This document shows positions 42,831 to 51,301 of a DNA stretch of 64,000 nucleotides, piece after piece (the first letter of the stretch is position 1; every line of letters begins with the position of its first letter). Both the position numbers and the translations under genes were made by a program. The DNA comes from Sporomusaceae bacterium (lineage in GTDB: Bacteria > Bacillota > Negativicutes > Sporomusales > UBA7701), in the NCBI GenBank assembly GCA_031460455.1, contig JAVKTQ010000003.1, positions 186,001 through 250,000 of the forward strand, read 5' to 3'. Below the pieces are notes generated by a model. It was not told the origin of the DNA. It did not search any database and saw only the letters and a list, made by a program, of their open reading frames with translations.

Positions 42831-42925
42831 TTGACATAATATGATTACGAGCGCGAATTGGTTACGGCGGAAGAGCGATTGGTTTTATTGTGTTAAGAAC
42901 GCCTGGTAATCGAGAATATTTCCTG

Positions 42926-42954
42926 TTGACACGCGGCAGGCAATAAGATAGTAT
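42926..42954 (+). promoter_or_regulatory. Sigma-A promoter of the Mn riboswitch transcript
   Basis: TTGACA (42926-42931), 17-base spacer, TAGTAT (42949-42954), ending just before the riboswitch aptamer begins. Confidence 0.75.
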
Positions 42955-42964
42955 AAATATCACT

Positions 42965-43092
42965 GAAGGGGAGTAGCCGTTAAGGCGGAGTCACCATTAC
43001 GGTAGCAATACCTGGCTCTGTCGTTGGAGGTTTATCACCGGCCAATGGGCGAGACCTTTAGTATGGCGATTGTCATACTAAAGGTCTCTTTT
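42965..43092 (+). promoter_or_regulatory. yybP-ykoY (Mn2+-sensing) riboswitch with terminator
   Basis: The leader begins AAGGGGAGTAGC, the family's conserved 5' element, and ends with GGGCGAGACCTTT running into a terminator. That terminator has a 15-bp stem (43051-43065 with 43074-43088) and a T-rich tail. Mn2+ binding by this class allows readthrough into exporter genes, and the downstream gene is a TerC-family protein, the usual partner. Identification is by motif and context; a covariance-model search was not run. Confidence 0.88.
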
Positions 43093-43190
43093 ATTTTTGC
43101 AACGCGAATAATAAAGAGACCTGTTGGGGAGGGGAGTAGGGGTAAAAGCGCCGGGGTCGTACAAACAAAAAAAGAATGGAGGTCGTTTCG

Positions 43191-43862
43191 ATGGAACTAT
43201 TAGCCGCGTTAGGGAGTATCATGCTCATCAACCTGATACTGAGTGGCGATAACGCAGTGGTCATAGCTCTGGCAAGTAGAAACCTGCCTCACGAGCAGCG
43301 CAAGAAGGCCGTATTTTGGGGTAGTATGGGCGCGGTCGTACTGAGGATCGTGCTGACCCTGGCGGCAGCATACCTGCTGCAAATCCCGTATCTGCAATTC
43401 GCCGGCGGTCTGGCGCTCATATGGATCGCCGTGAAACTGATCGCCGATGATAAGGGCGATGTCAAATGCCATGAGGCCGCCTGCCTCAGCGAAGCCATCA
43501 AGGTCATCCTGTTCGCCGATGTCATTATGAGTCTCGATAATGTTCTCGCTATCGCCGGTGTGGCTAACGGCAATTGGATACTGCTGGGTCTCGGCCTGGC
43601 GATGAGCATCCCGCTGGTCGTCTTCGGCAGCCAGCTAATCCTCAGCCTTATGGACCGCTTCCCGATCATCATCTACGCGGGAGCGGCCATCCTGGGCTGG
43701 ACGGCTGCCAAGATGGTTATCGGCGACGCCGCTATCGGCGTGATGCTGACTGCATATGCTCTGCCTATCGAGGTGGCTCTCACCGCGGGCGTTGTAGCCG
43801 CGGGCTACTGGCTGAAGATAAGAGGGCGCCGGGGAATGGAACCTGCCGACCAGCCGGAATAG
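43191..43862 (+). CDS. TerC/YkoY-family integral membrane protein, probable Mn2+ exporter
   Basis: A 223-residue protein with seven membrane helices and the two TerC signature motifs NLILSGDNAVVIALA and DVIMSLDNVLAIAG, whose Asp residues are thought to bind metal. Related proteins export Mn2+ and protect exoenzyme metallation. The ATG at 43191 is chosen because the ATG at 43176 overlaps GGAGGTCG, the evident ribosome-binding site. Control by the yybP-ykoY riboswitch just upstream strongly supports Mn2+ as the ligand. Confidence 0.93.
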   Translation: MELLAALGSIMLINLILSGDNAVVIALASRNLPHEQRKKAVFWGSMGAVVLRIVLTLAAAYLLQIPYLQFAGGLALIWIAVKLIADDKGDVKCHEAACLSEAIKVILFADVIMSLDNVLAIAGVANGNWILLGLGLAMSIPLVVFGSQLILSLMDRFPIIIYAGAAILGWTAAKMVIGDAAIGVMLTAYALPIEVALTAGVVAAGYWLKIRGRRGMEPADQPE

Positions 43863-43874
43863 GCTGAAAAGATC

Positions 43875-43911
43875 ATGACCAGACGGGGAAAGCCCCCGTC
43901 TGGTCATTTTT
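43875..43911 (+). terminator. Terminator of the TerC-family gene
   Basis: Perfect 14-bp stem (43875-43888 with 43894-43907) followed by a T-run. Confidence 0.92.
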
Positions 43912-44002
43912 GCCTTTGGAAGCCGAAAGATTCCGTTCTGAGGTCGATTTTGGGAATGACGGCTGTTTTGCGATACTTTAACTCATGTTTTTGCGCTAAT
44001 GA

Positions 44003-44031
44003 TTGACCTTTCGTACGGTGAGGCATATAAT
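44003..44031 (+). promoter_or_regulatory. Sigma-A promoter of the M-box transcript
   Basis: TTGACC (44003-44008), 17-base spacer, TATAAT (44026-44031), about 25 bases upstream of the M-box aptamer. Confidence 0.82.
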
Positions 44032-44054
44032 GAAGAAGAAAACCGATCATTTCT

Positions 44055-44265
44055 CTGTTAGGTGAGGCTCCTGCATAAACAGAGGCCACTGCCCGGAAAC
44101 GTCGAGAGACGCCAATGGGTATAACAGGTATTACCGGCGTAAGGTTCTACCTAATGTGGCTGAGGAGTGTGCTCTACGTTATGCAGTGCTAAAACTCGAC
44201 GAGTAGGGAAGGTCGTACTTTTAGCGACATGAAAGACCTTCCGCAGGGAAGGTCTTTTCTTTTTT
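44055..44265 (+). promoter_or_regulatory. M-box (ykoK) Mg2+ riboswitch with terminator
   Basis: The conserved M-box landmarks appear in order: GTTAGGTGAGGCTCCT, CTGCCCGGAAACGTC, GACGCCAATGGGT-AACAG, and ATGCAGTGCTAAAACTC. The terminator is an 11-bp stem (44232-44242 with 44247-44257) with a T-rich tail. GGAAGGTC at 44207-44214 can pair with GACCTTCC at 44235-44242, giving the expected antiterminator. High Mg2+ should stop transcription of the downstream transporter. Confidence 0.95.
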
Positions 44266-44287
44266 ACTAAGGAAGGAGGTGGCTGGC

Positions 44288-45562
44288 GTGGATGTGAAGA
44301 GAATGAAGGAGCGGCTGGTGCTTTTCCTTGCTGTAATGGGCCCGGGGATCATCACCGCCTTTGCCGACAACGACGCCGGCGGCATAGCCACCTACTCCGC
44401 GGCCGGGGCCAAGTACGGCTACAGCCTGCTGTTCGTGCTGTTCATCAGCATTCTCGCCCTGACCGTCGTCCAGGAGATTTCCGCCCGCACCGGGGCGGTG
44501 ACCGGTCGCGGCCTTTCCGACCTCATTCGCGAGCGGTACGGAGTAAAATGGACTTTTTTCGCCATGTCGGTGTTGATGGTGGCCAACATCGGCACGACTG
44601 TGTCGGAGTTTTCCGGTATTGCCACAAGCTTCGAGATATTTGGGATCAGTCGCTATATCGCGGTGCCGGTAATCGCCTTTGTTGTGTGGCGGCTGGTGCT
44701 CAAGGCCAATTACTCGCGGATCGAGAAGGTTTTCTTCGCTCTCTGCCTAACTTTCTTCAGTTATGTAATCTCCGGATTCATCGTCGACCCGCCGTGGCGG
44801 GAGGTTATAGCCGTCGCGGCCACGCCGCCCACCTTCTCGCACGATCCGGGGTACCTGCTGATGGTGATTGGCATCATCGGCACGACGATCACGCCCTGGG
44901 GGCAGTTTTACGTCCAGGCGACGATCGTCGACAAGGGAATAACCGCCAAAACATACGCGTATACACGCTGGGACGTGCTCGTCGGCGCTTTCTTCACCGG
45001 CTTTATCGCCTTCTTCATCGTGGTGGCGACCGCGGCCACCCTCCATGTGAACAATATTCCCATCGAAACGGCCGCCGACGCGGCGATTGCCCTCGAACCG
45101 CTGGCCGGTAAATACGCATCCTTCCTGTTTGCCTTCGGCCTGTTCGGCGCATCGATGCTGGCCGCTTTCATCCTTCCGCTCAGTACCTCTTATGCCATCT
45201 GCGAGGCTTTCGGTTTCGAGAGGGGCATCAGCAAGTCTTACAAGGAGGCGCCGGTATTTTTCGGCCTATACACCGCCATCATCGTTTTCAGCGCCATCCT
45301 TGTGCTGTGGCCAGGGTTGTCTCTTTACCACGTCATGCTGACAACTCAGGTGGTGAACGGCATCTTGCTCGTGCCGGTGCTCATTTTCATGGTGCTCATC
45401 GCCAGCAATGCCAAGATCATGGGCAAGTACCGCAACTCGCCCCTTTATAATCTTGTCGCCTGGGCGTTCGCCGCTCTGATAATCGTCCTTACTATCCTGC
45501 TGCTCGCGGCGACGGTGGCGCCCGGTCTGGTGGAGCAGCTATTCGGCCGCCTGATGCCGTAG
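44288..45562 (+). CDS. Nramp-related Mg2+ transporter (NRMT-like)
   Basis: A 424-residue transporter with 11 membrane helices of the Nramp (SLC11) fold. In ordinary Nramps helix 1 has DPGN and helix 6 has a metal-binding Met before Pro-His. Here helix 1 reads ADNDAGGIATYS (D27-N28-D29) and helix 6 reads TTITPWGQF (T202-P203-W204), so the soft Met ligand is absent. These changes are those described for NRMT proteins, which carry hydrated Mg2+. Control by an M-box riboswitch agrees. The GTG at 44288 is preceded by GGAAGGAGGTGGC; an earlier in-frame GTG lies in that site. Confidence 0.93.
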   Translation: MDVKRMKERLVLFLAVMGPGIITAFADNDAGGIATYSAAGAKYGYSLLFVLFISILALTVVQEISARTGAVTGRGLSDLIRERYGVKWTFFAMSVLMVANIGTTVSEFSGIATSFEIFGISRYIAVPVIAFVVWRLVLKANYSRIEKVFFALCLTFFSYVISGFIVDPPWREVIAVAATPPTFSHDPGYLLMVIGIIGTTITPWGQFYVQATIVDKGITAKTYAYTRWDVLVGAFFTGFIAFFIVVATAATLHVNNIPIETAADAAIALEPLAGKYASFLFAFGLFGASMLAAFILPLSTSYAICEAFGFERGISKSYKEAPVFFGLYTAIIVFSAILVLWPGLSLYHVMLTTQVVNGILLVPVLIFMVLIASNAKIMGKYRNSPLYNLVAWAFAALIIVLTILLLAATVAPGLVEQLFGRLMP

Positions 45563-45585
45563 CGCGGCAGAGAACCCGGTCATTC

Positions 45586-45622
45586 AAGGAGACATGAAGC
45601 AACAAGCTTCATGTCTCCTTTT
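45586..45622 (+). terminator. Terminator of the Nramp-related gene
   Basis: Perfect 15-bp stem (45586-45600 with 45606-45620), loop AACAA, T-run after. Confidence 0.9.
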
Positions 45623-45704
45623 CGGTTGGCTTCGGGGCCAGTCGGGGCACACATGGGAGGTAATGACATAAAATATAGTAAAACGAGAAGAATGGGGGGT
45701 AAGT

Positions 45705-46544
45705 ATGGATATTTTCTGCCGCGGCGTAAAGCCCTTCCCGCCCCCTGCCATTGCGGAAGTGCTTTTCTGGCTTAGAATAATGCGCGATCACGCACAGTTT
45801 ATCGATCTTGGGCTTCCGTGCGCGGAAAGCGATCTGAAGATAGAAGCACAGAGATTCTCGGCCGTTTTCGGCGATCTTGAGGACCGCTTTGCCAAGGAGA
45901 CGTCTGGGGAAGAGTTTTCCCGCCTCGTTGCCGTGACGATGATCGCGGTAGGGAAGTTTTTCGTTTTTAACCGGCATATTCTTCACTTGATCGTGGATTG
46001 CCGGTTGTGCGGCGGCTGGCTAACCCCGCTTTTTGTCGACCACTTGTCGCGCGAGGCGCTCTATTTCCGGAAACTGCTGAAAAAAATCGTCGGTTGCGCG
46101 ATGGCGTTTCCGGTGGATGCCATGGTAAGCGAGAACATTTTCTGGGTACGTGGCATCGCCGACCATGCCAAGTTTATCCGCGGGCTCATCGATCCGACGG
46201 AACGGGCTTTTGTCTTGCAGGCCAAGTGTTTGGGGGAGAAATTTGACACGCTGAATCTTCAGGCCCGCGATCTTGCCAGTATGCTGTGGCATTACCGACC
46301 GAATAACGAGCTTGTCCAGTTCGAAAAGGATCTCAGGGTGGCTGCCGACGAAGCTGTCGATTTTTTCGCCACGGCGGAAAGCCTGGTCGCCCGCTGCGCG
46401 GCGGCTGCGGTTTTCCCTCCGCTGGTGGCCGACCATATTCGCCGCGAGGGCGAGCATTTTTTGGCTGTGCTCGAACTCATCCGCCAGTGTCTTCTCCAGG
46501 GCGAAGAAGCGCCGGACGAGGAGGATGAAGATGAGGAAGATTGA
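45705..46544 (+). CDS. DUF2935 protein
   Basis: A 279-residue protein built of two similar helical halves, each starting with an F-W-x-R-x-x-x-D-H-A-x-F-I motif (EVLFWLRIMRDHAQFIDLGL at about 17-36; FWVRGIADHAKFIRGLI near 148). Repeated E/H residues in four-helix bundles suggest a metal site, but the function of DUF2935 is unknown. Such proteins occur mainly in spore-forming Firmicutes. The C-terminus ends in an acidic tail (DEEDEDEED). No signal peptide is present. Confidence 0.85.
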   Translation: MDIFCRGVKPFPPPAIAEVLFWLRIMRDHAQFIDLGLPCAESDLKIEAQRFSAVFGDLEDRFAKETSGEEFSRLVAVTMIAVGKFFVFNRHILHLIVDCRLCGGWLTPLFVDHLSREALYFRKLLKKIVGCAMAFPVDAMVSENIFWVRGIADHAKFIRGLIDPTERAFVLQAKCLGEKFDTLNLQARDLASMLWHYRPNNELVQFEKDLRVAADEAVDFFATAESLVARCAAAAVFPPLVADHIRREGEHFLAVLELIRQCLLQGEEAPDEEDEDEED

Positions 46545-46548
46545 CCGG

Positions 46549-46574
46549 GGCCTCCGCAAAAGCGGAGGTCTTTT
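46549..46574 (+). terminator. Terminator of the DUF2935 gene
   Basis: 9-bp stem with one G-U pair (GGCCTCCGC with GCGGAGGTC), AAAA loop and TTTT tail. Confidence 0.82.
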
Positions 46575-46675
46575 GTTTGGGCTGGAACGTTTGGCAGGGA
46601 TTAAGGTGATTGCGGTGTATTTTCGTATAGTAGAGGATACTTTAAGGACAACGGTTTCTGCGAAAGGGTGGGGTT

Positions 46676-47446
46676 ATGCTGCATCGTTTTTCCCGGATGG
46701 AACTGCTCGTCGGGCCGGCGGCGCTGGCCGTGCTGGCGACGAAGAAAGTGGCGGTTTTCGGCGTCGGCGGGGTGGGATCGTTCGCGGTCGAGGGGCTGGT
46801 GCGCTGTGGGGTCGGTAAACTGGTTCTCGTCGACGACGACTGTATCTGTCTGACAAACCTCAACCGGCAGCTCCACGCGACGACAAAGACGATCGGCAAG
46901 GCGAAAGTGGCGGTTATGAGAGACAGGGTGCTGGAGATCAACCCTGACGCGCATGTAACAGTTCACCAGAAGTTTTACCTGCCCGAGACGGCGACGGAGC
47001 TCATCGCCGACGACTACGACTATATTATCGATGCCGTCGATACCGTGACGGCAAAGATCGATCTTGTCGTGCGGGCCGCTGAGCGCAATATCCCCATCAT
47101 CAGCAGCATGGGGGCGGGCAACAAGCTTGACCCGACGAAATTCGAGGTAGCGGATATTTTCAGCACCTCCGTCTGCCCGCTGGCGAAGGTGATGCGCTAC
47201 GAACTGAAACACCGCGGCATCAAGGCCCTAAAGGTCGTATACTCGCGGGAAAAACCGGTCGCGCCGCGGGAAAGCGAGGAAACGAGCTGCGTTACCGGAT
47301 GCGTCTGCCCGCCGGGCACGCCCCGGAAATGCACCACCAGGCGTCAGATACCGGGCAGCATCGCGTTTGTTCCCTCGGTGGCGGGGCTGATCCTGGCGGG
47401 AGAAGTTGTAAAAGATTTGATCCATTGCGAGGGAGGTAGTTTATGA
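46676..47446 (+). CDS. tcdA: tRNA threonylcarbamoyladenosine dehydratase TcdA
   Basis: A 256-residue ThiF/MoeB-family enzyme. The ATP-binding loop is VFGVGGVGSFAVEGL, followed by LVDDDCICLTNLNRQ and the DAVDTVTAK substrate segment. TcdA cyclises t6A37 in tRNAs to ct6A. A Cys-rich C-terminal segment (ETSCVTGCVCPPGTPRKCTTR) is typical of the family. It does not look like the ThiF partner of a RiPP cluster, because it matches TcdA across its length and is 4.4 kb from ycaO. AAAGGGTGGGGTT precedes the ATG. Confidence 0.92.
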   Translation: MLHRFSRMELLVGPAALAVLATKKVAVFGVGGVGSFAVEGLVRCGVGKLVLVDDDCICLTNLNRQLHATTKTIGKAKVAVMRDRVLEINPDAHVTVHQKFYLPETATELIADDYDYIIDAVDTVTAKIDLVVRAAERNIPIISSMGAGNKLDPTKFEVADIFSTSVCPLAKVMRYELKHRGIKALKVVYSREKPVAPRESEETSCVTGCVCPPGTPRKCTTRRQIPGSIAFVPSVAGLILAGEVVKDLIHCEGGSL

Positions 47447-47505
47447 GAGCCACCTGTTTTTGACCGCGATGTCAGCTTGGCAGATGGCTCCGCTTCCGGC
47501 ATTCG

Positions 47506-47545
47506 TTAAAATAAGGGCACCGCGCGCGCGGTGCCCTTATTTTAA
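47506..47545. terminator. Bidirectional terminator
   Basis: A 19-base inverted repeat (47506-47524 with 47527-47545) with an alternating CG centre and A/T-rich ends, between tcdA and the converging dehydrogenase gene. Confidence 0.9.
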
Positions 47546-47552
47546 TATTGGG

Positions 47553-48542
47553 TTAGCGGCCTGTCGGCAGGCCGGTTATATTGTTGGCCGCGGTTAGGGG
47601 TTGGCCTGTAAAGGCTCTTGTCACCAAACGGGCGAGGGTCATACTGATGGTGTGCTCAGCTTCTTCGGTCGACCCTCCCATATGCGGGGTGATGATGGCG
47701 TTGTCGAGTTCCAGGAGGGGGTGATGGTAGTCCTGTTCGCCGGGGGCGGCCTCGAAGTCCGGCTCGGGGTCGAGGATGTCGAGCCCGGCGGCGGCGACGT
47801 GGGCGCTGCGCAGGGCTGCATGGAGCGCCCGCTCGTTGACGATGCCGGCGCGGGAGGTGCTGATGATCCGCACCCCCGGCTTGCAGAGATCAAGCTCCGG
47901 GGCGCCGATGAGGTCCGTAGTTTCCGGCTTCTTGGGGACGTGGACGGTGATAACGTCGGCCCGGCGAAGAAGAGCTGCCAGGGTGGCGCATTTTTCCGCC
48001 TCCAGTTCTTCGAAGCGGGCTTCTTCAATATACGGATCATAGGCGATAACCTTAAGACCCAGAGCTTTAAGTTTTGTCGCCACCAAGGAACCGATGCGGC
48101 CAAGGCCTACGATGCCGGCAGTTTTGCCGTGCAGCTCATGGCCGAAATAAACGACACGGCGGAAATCCTTGGCTTTCCCGGCGCGGTAAGCCTGGGGAAT
48201 ATTGCGGAAGGCGGCAAATATGAGGCCGACGGCAAGTTCGGCTGTTGACATGGCGTTGGCGGCCGGGGTATTGACAACCGGGATGCCACGCATGGTACAG
48301 GCCGGCAGGTCGATATTGTCAAGGCCGTTTCCCGCCCTTCCGACGATTTTCAGCTTTTTTGCTCTGGCGAGGAGCTCTTCGTCCACCCGGGTGACACTAC
48401 GGACAATCAGGCCGTCGTAGCGGTGGATGACCTTTAGAAGTTCGCTCTGGGATATACCGAGGCAAGCCTCGACGGAAAATCCGTTTTCTCTGAGGTAGTA
48501 TATGCCGACTTCGGCAATTCTCTCCGTCACGATGATGTTCAC
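47553..48542 (-). CDS. D-3-phosphoglycerate dehydrogenase-like D-2-hydroxyacid dehydrogenase
   Basis: A 329-residue NAD-dependent dehydrogenase without the ACT domain of many SerA proteins. Key elements are VGRAGNGLDNIDL, the nucleotide loop GIVGLGRIGSLVATKL, catalytic Arg in STSRAGIV, Glu in DPEPDF and His in ITPHMGGST. It oxidises or reduces a D-2-hydroxy acid; 3-phosphoglycerate is likely but not certain. The start is a GTG after GGGAGGTAGATAA. No serC is adjacent. Confidence 0.88.
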   Translation of the reverse strand: MNIIVTERIAEVGIYYLRENGFSVEACLGISQSELLKVIHRYDGLIVRSVTRVDEELLARAKKLKIVGRAGNGLDNIDLPACTMRGIPVVNTPAANAMSTAELAVGLIFAAFRNIPQAYRAGKAKDFRRVVYFGHELHGKTAGIVGLGRIGSLVATKLKALGLKVIAYDPYIEEARFEELEAEKCATLAALLRRADVITVHVPKKPETTDLIGAPELDLCKPGVRIISTSRAGIVNERALHAALRSAHVAAAGLDILDPEPDFEAAPGEQDYHHPLLELDNAIITPHMGGSTEEAEHTISMTLARLVTRAFTGQPLTAANNITGLPTGR

Positions 48543-48790
48543 TTATCTACCTCCCGTTTTCGCCGTTGCCTGGGCGGATTATCCGCTACGCGGGAAGGGG
48601 TAAACAGTTTCCGCTTTGTTTTTATTCTCCGCTGGCGCTGTTAACCCTCCGTGGCTAGCTGAGAAAATATTCCCCCTGGAATGCGGCAGACATGCGAATC
48701 AAGGCCTATTTTGTATAAAAGGCGTAGAAGTAGGCAATATTATGGATGCGGCACCAATTATTGGTGATTGATGAAAGGAGTGGTAAATAA

Positions 48791-49060
48791 GTGGATTTCA
48801 GTCAAATAGCATGGTTTCTGATTATCGGCGTCGTCGCCGGCTGGGTGGCCGGCCAGATTTTCCGCGGCGGCGGATTTGGCCTGTGGGGCGATATGGCGGT
48901 CGGCATCGTAGGCGCCTTGGTAGGCGGCTTCGTGTTTGGCCTGCTGGGGATAACGGCCTACGGCGTGATCGGCGCCATCATCACCAGCACTGTCGGAGCT
49001 TTGCTTTTCCTGTGGGTGCTAAGGCTGTTTACCAAGCCGCGGGCGACAGCCAGCAAGTAG
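48791..49060 (+). CDS. GlsB/YeaQ/YmgE-family small membrane protein
   Basis: An 89-residue protein with three hydrophobic helices and the glycine-rich loops typical of this family (GVVAGWVAGQIFRGGGFGLWG, GIVGALVGGFVFGLLG). Members are general stress or envelope-stress membrane proteins of unclear mechanism. The start is a GTG after AAAGGAGTGGTAAATAA. The 248 bases upstream are not coding; no clear promoter was assigned. Confidence 0.9.
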   Translation: MDFSQIAWFLIIGVVAGWVAGQIFRGGGFGLWGDMAVGIVGALVGGFVFGLLGITAYGVIGAIITSTVGALLFLWVLRLFTKPRATASK

Positions 49061-49076
49061 CATATTTACTCCCTCG

Positions 49077-49115
49077 AAAGCGTCGCCTCTCAGAAATGGG
49101 AGGAGACGCTTTTTG
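49077..49115 (+). terminator. Terminator of the GlsB-family gene
   Basis: AAAGCGTC (49077-49084) pairs with GACGCTTT (49105-49112), with an inner CCTC/GAGG pair and a T-run. Confidence 0.85.
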
Positions 49116-49251
49116 TTATAATCACGACAATATTCGACAAGGAATTAACATAAAATAAAAGTTTTGGAAAAATGTCAACTGTTGTAATAGGAATCTGTTA
49201 GATTGAGGCGAAAATAACTTATTGACAAAATCAACAATCAGGGGAGCTGAG

Positions 49252-51237
49252 ATGGAAGTGGCAATGGGAATCAAGCAAAAGCTGATCGTCTATGTCATTA
49301 TCCTCGTCGCAGTGGCTGTGGCCGCCGCAACCGTGCCGGCAGTATACTTTCTCGGCAAGACACAGGAAAAGGCCTATGAAGCCAACGCCATCCAGGGCCT
49401 TGAGGGGATGGCGAACATCCTCGAGGATTATAAGAAACTTGCGAGCGCCAACGCGCTGGTAATGGCCGCGTATCCCGGGCTCAGCCAAGCTATCGAGGCC
49501 AAGGACACAGGCGCTGTTATCCGCATATTGGGGCCGTTTGCCAAGGAGGCGAAGATAGACTCGGTCACGATAAGTGATGATAAGGGCGTGGTCGTTGCCC
49601 GCACCCACGACGCGAAAACGGGCGACAGTGTCGCCAACCAGGCCAATGTCCAGGCTGCCCTCAAGGGCAGCGTTCTCGCCGCCGTCGAGCCCGGCACGGT
49701 AGTCAAGCTGTCCGTCCGCGCCGGTGCGCCGGTGAAAAACGCTGAAGGAAAGATAGTCGGCGTGGTGACGCCCGGCTATACCGCCAGCCGCGACGAGATT
49801 GTCGATCAAGTCAAGAAGATGTTCGGGGTGGAAGCAACCTTCTTTCTCGGCAATGAGCGAGTCTCAACCACCATCGTCAAAGACGGCAAGCGACAGATCG
49901 GCACAAAGCTCGGCGAAGAGCTCTCCGCCAAAATACTGGGGAAAGGGGAGCGGTTCGTCGGCCGGGCAGAAATCCTCGGTGTCGATCACTTTACCGCCTA
50001 CGCACCGATTATGAGCCCGAATAATAAACCGCTGGGCATAATCTTCGCCGGCCAAAACCTTTCCGAGATGTACGCTGAACGCAACCGAATGCTGACCGCC
50101 ATCGCGGTGGCCGCGCTGTTCGCTCTTGTCCTCGGCTCCTGCTTCGCCTTTATGCTGGCCAGGGGTATTGCCGGTCCGGTACAGCGGCTTGCCGAGGGCG
50201 TGAGCCAGGTGGCGGGAGGAGATCTGACCCGGGTGGTGTCGGTTGAATCGCGCGACGAGATCGGAACTCTGGCGGCCGGCTTCAACAAAATGGTGGCCGA
50301 TCTCCGGGCTCTTGTTACCCAAGTCAGCGGCCTGGCCGAAACGCTTGCGGCATCGAGCCAGGAACTGACCGCCAGCGCAGAGCAATCGGCTCAGGCGGCC
50401 GGGCAGGTGGCCGAATCGATCACCGAGGTGGCGGCCGGCGCCGGAAAACAACTTGAAGCAGTCACTGTTACCGCCGAAACCGTTGACCGGATGTCGGTAG
50501 GCGCACGGCAGGTCGCCGTCGATGTTCGGACGGCGGCGGACCTCGCCGGCAAGGCAGCCCATTCGGCCGGCGAAGGCGGCCAGGCGGTCGAAACGGCAGT
50601 TTCCCAGATGGCCCGGATCGAAGCGACGGTCAACGACTCGGCGGCCGTAGTCGCCAAGTTGGGCGAACAGTCCAAGGAGATCGGCCAGATTATCGATACG
50701 ATCACCGGTATCGCCGGTCAGACCAACCTGCTCGCTCTCAACGCCGCCATCGAGGCTGCCCGGGCGGGCGAACAAGGGCGAGGTTTTGCGGTAGTGGCGG
50801 AAGAGGTGCGACAGCTTGCCGAGCAGTCTCAACGAGCTGCTGGCCAAATCGCTGACCTGATCGGCGGAATACAGGCGGAAACCGCCCAGGCGGTGACGGC
50901 GATGGAAAAGGGCACCAGAGAGGTCGGCGAGGGTACGAAGATGGTATCTTTGGCCGGACAGGCGTTCAAAAGCATAATCGAGCTTGTGGGCGAAGTATCC
51001 GCGCGGTCGGGAGAGGTAGCGGCCGTCATAAACGAATTCGCCGGCGACAGCGAACAAACGGTCAAGGCTGTCGGTGGGATCAAAGTCATCAGCCAGGATA
51101 CGATGGGCCAGACCGAGACGGTATCGGCAGCCACCGAGGAACAGTCGGCGTCGTTGGAGGAAATCGCCTCGTCCAGCCGGGAGCTGGCCAAAATGGCGGG
51201 CGATCTGCAGGCGGCGGTCGGCAGGTTCAAGGTCTAA
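49252..51237 (+). CDS. Methyl-accepting chemotaxis protein
   Basis: A 661-residue chemoreceptor with two membrane helices (about 12-32 and 280-305), a Cache-type periplasmic sensor between them ([20 protein letters not shown]), a HAMP domain (about 306-358) and a cytoplasmic signalling domain with the hairpin tip [20 protein letters not shown]. It should report to CheW/CheA. The ATG at 49252 follows AGGGGAGCTGAG; the frame extends ten codons further to a TTG with no ribosome-binding site. The only cheW in the window is at 8987. Confidence 0.94.
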   Translation: MEVAMGIKQKLIVYVIILVAVAVAAATVPAVYFLGKTQEKAYEANAIQGLEGMANILEDYKKLASANALVMAAYPGLSQAIEAKDTGAVIRILGPFAKEAKIDSVTISDDKGVVVARTHDAKTGDSVANQANVQAALKGSVLAAVEPGTVVKLSVRAGAPVKNAEGKIVGVVTPGYTASRDEIVDQVKKMFGVEATFFLGNERVSTTIVKDGKRQIGTKLGEELSAKILGKGERFVGRAEILGVDHFTAYAPIMSPNNKPLGIIFAGQNLSEMYAERNRMLTAIAVAALFALVLGSCFAFMLARGIAGPVQRLAEGVSQVAGGDLTRVVSVESRDEIGTLAAGFNKMVADLRALVTQVSGLAETLAASSQELTASAEQSAQAAGQVAESITEVAAGAGKQLEAVTVTAETVDRMSVGARQVAVDVRTAADLAGKAAHSAGEGGQAVETAVSQMARIEATVNDSAAVVAKLGEQSKEIGQIIDTITGIAGQTNLLALNAAIEAARAGEQGRGFAVVAEEVRQLAEQSQRAAGQIADLIGGIQAETAQAVTAMEKGTREVGEGTKMVSLAGQAFKSIIELVGEVSARSGEVAAVINEFAGDSEQTVKAVGGIKVISQDTMGQTETVSAATEEQSASLEEIASSSRELAKMAGDLQAAVGRFKV

Positions 51238-51265
51238 GGTATTAACCTTGTTGGCGCACAACAAC

Positions 51266-51292
51266 AAAACCCGGGGAGATTCCCCGGGTTTT
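51266..51292. terminator. Bidirectional terminator
   Basis: Perfect 12-bp stem (51266-51277 with 51281-51292), A4 and T4 flanks, between the chemoreceptor and EVE-protein genes. Confidence 0.9.
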
Positions 51293-51301
51293 CGCATGCC
51301 G

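Noticed and set aside
42459-42839. Plus-strand repeat frames (ALH/HAFHGLAAIH type and MHFMDWQLS type) across the Cys-rich gene
   Set aside because: All frames over a 27/54-base repeat stay open. Only the minus-strand frame has a strong ribosome-binding site, and its stop is followed by a hairpin.
46676-47446. ThiF-family gene as an E1-like partner for the YcaO
   Set aside because: It matches TcdA over its length, including the C-terminal Cys segment, and is 4.4 kb away with unrelated genes between.
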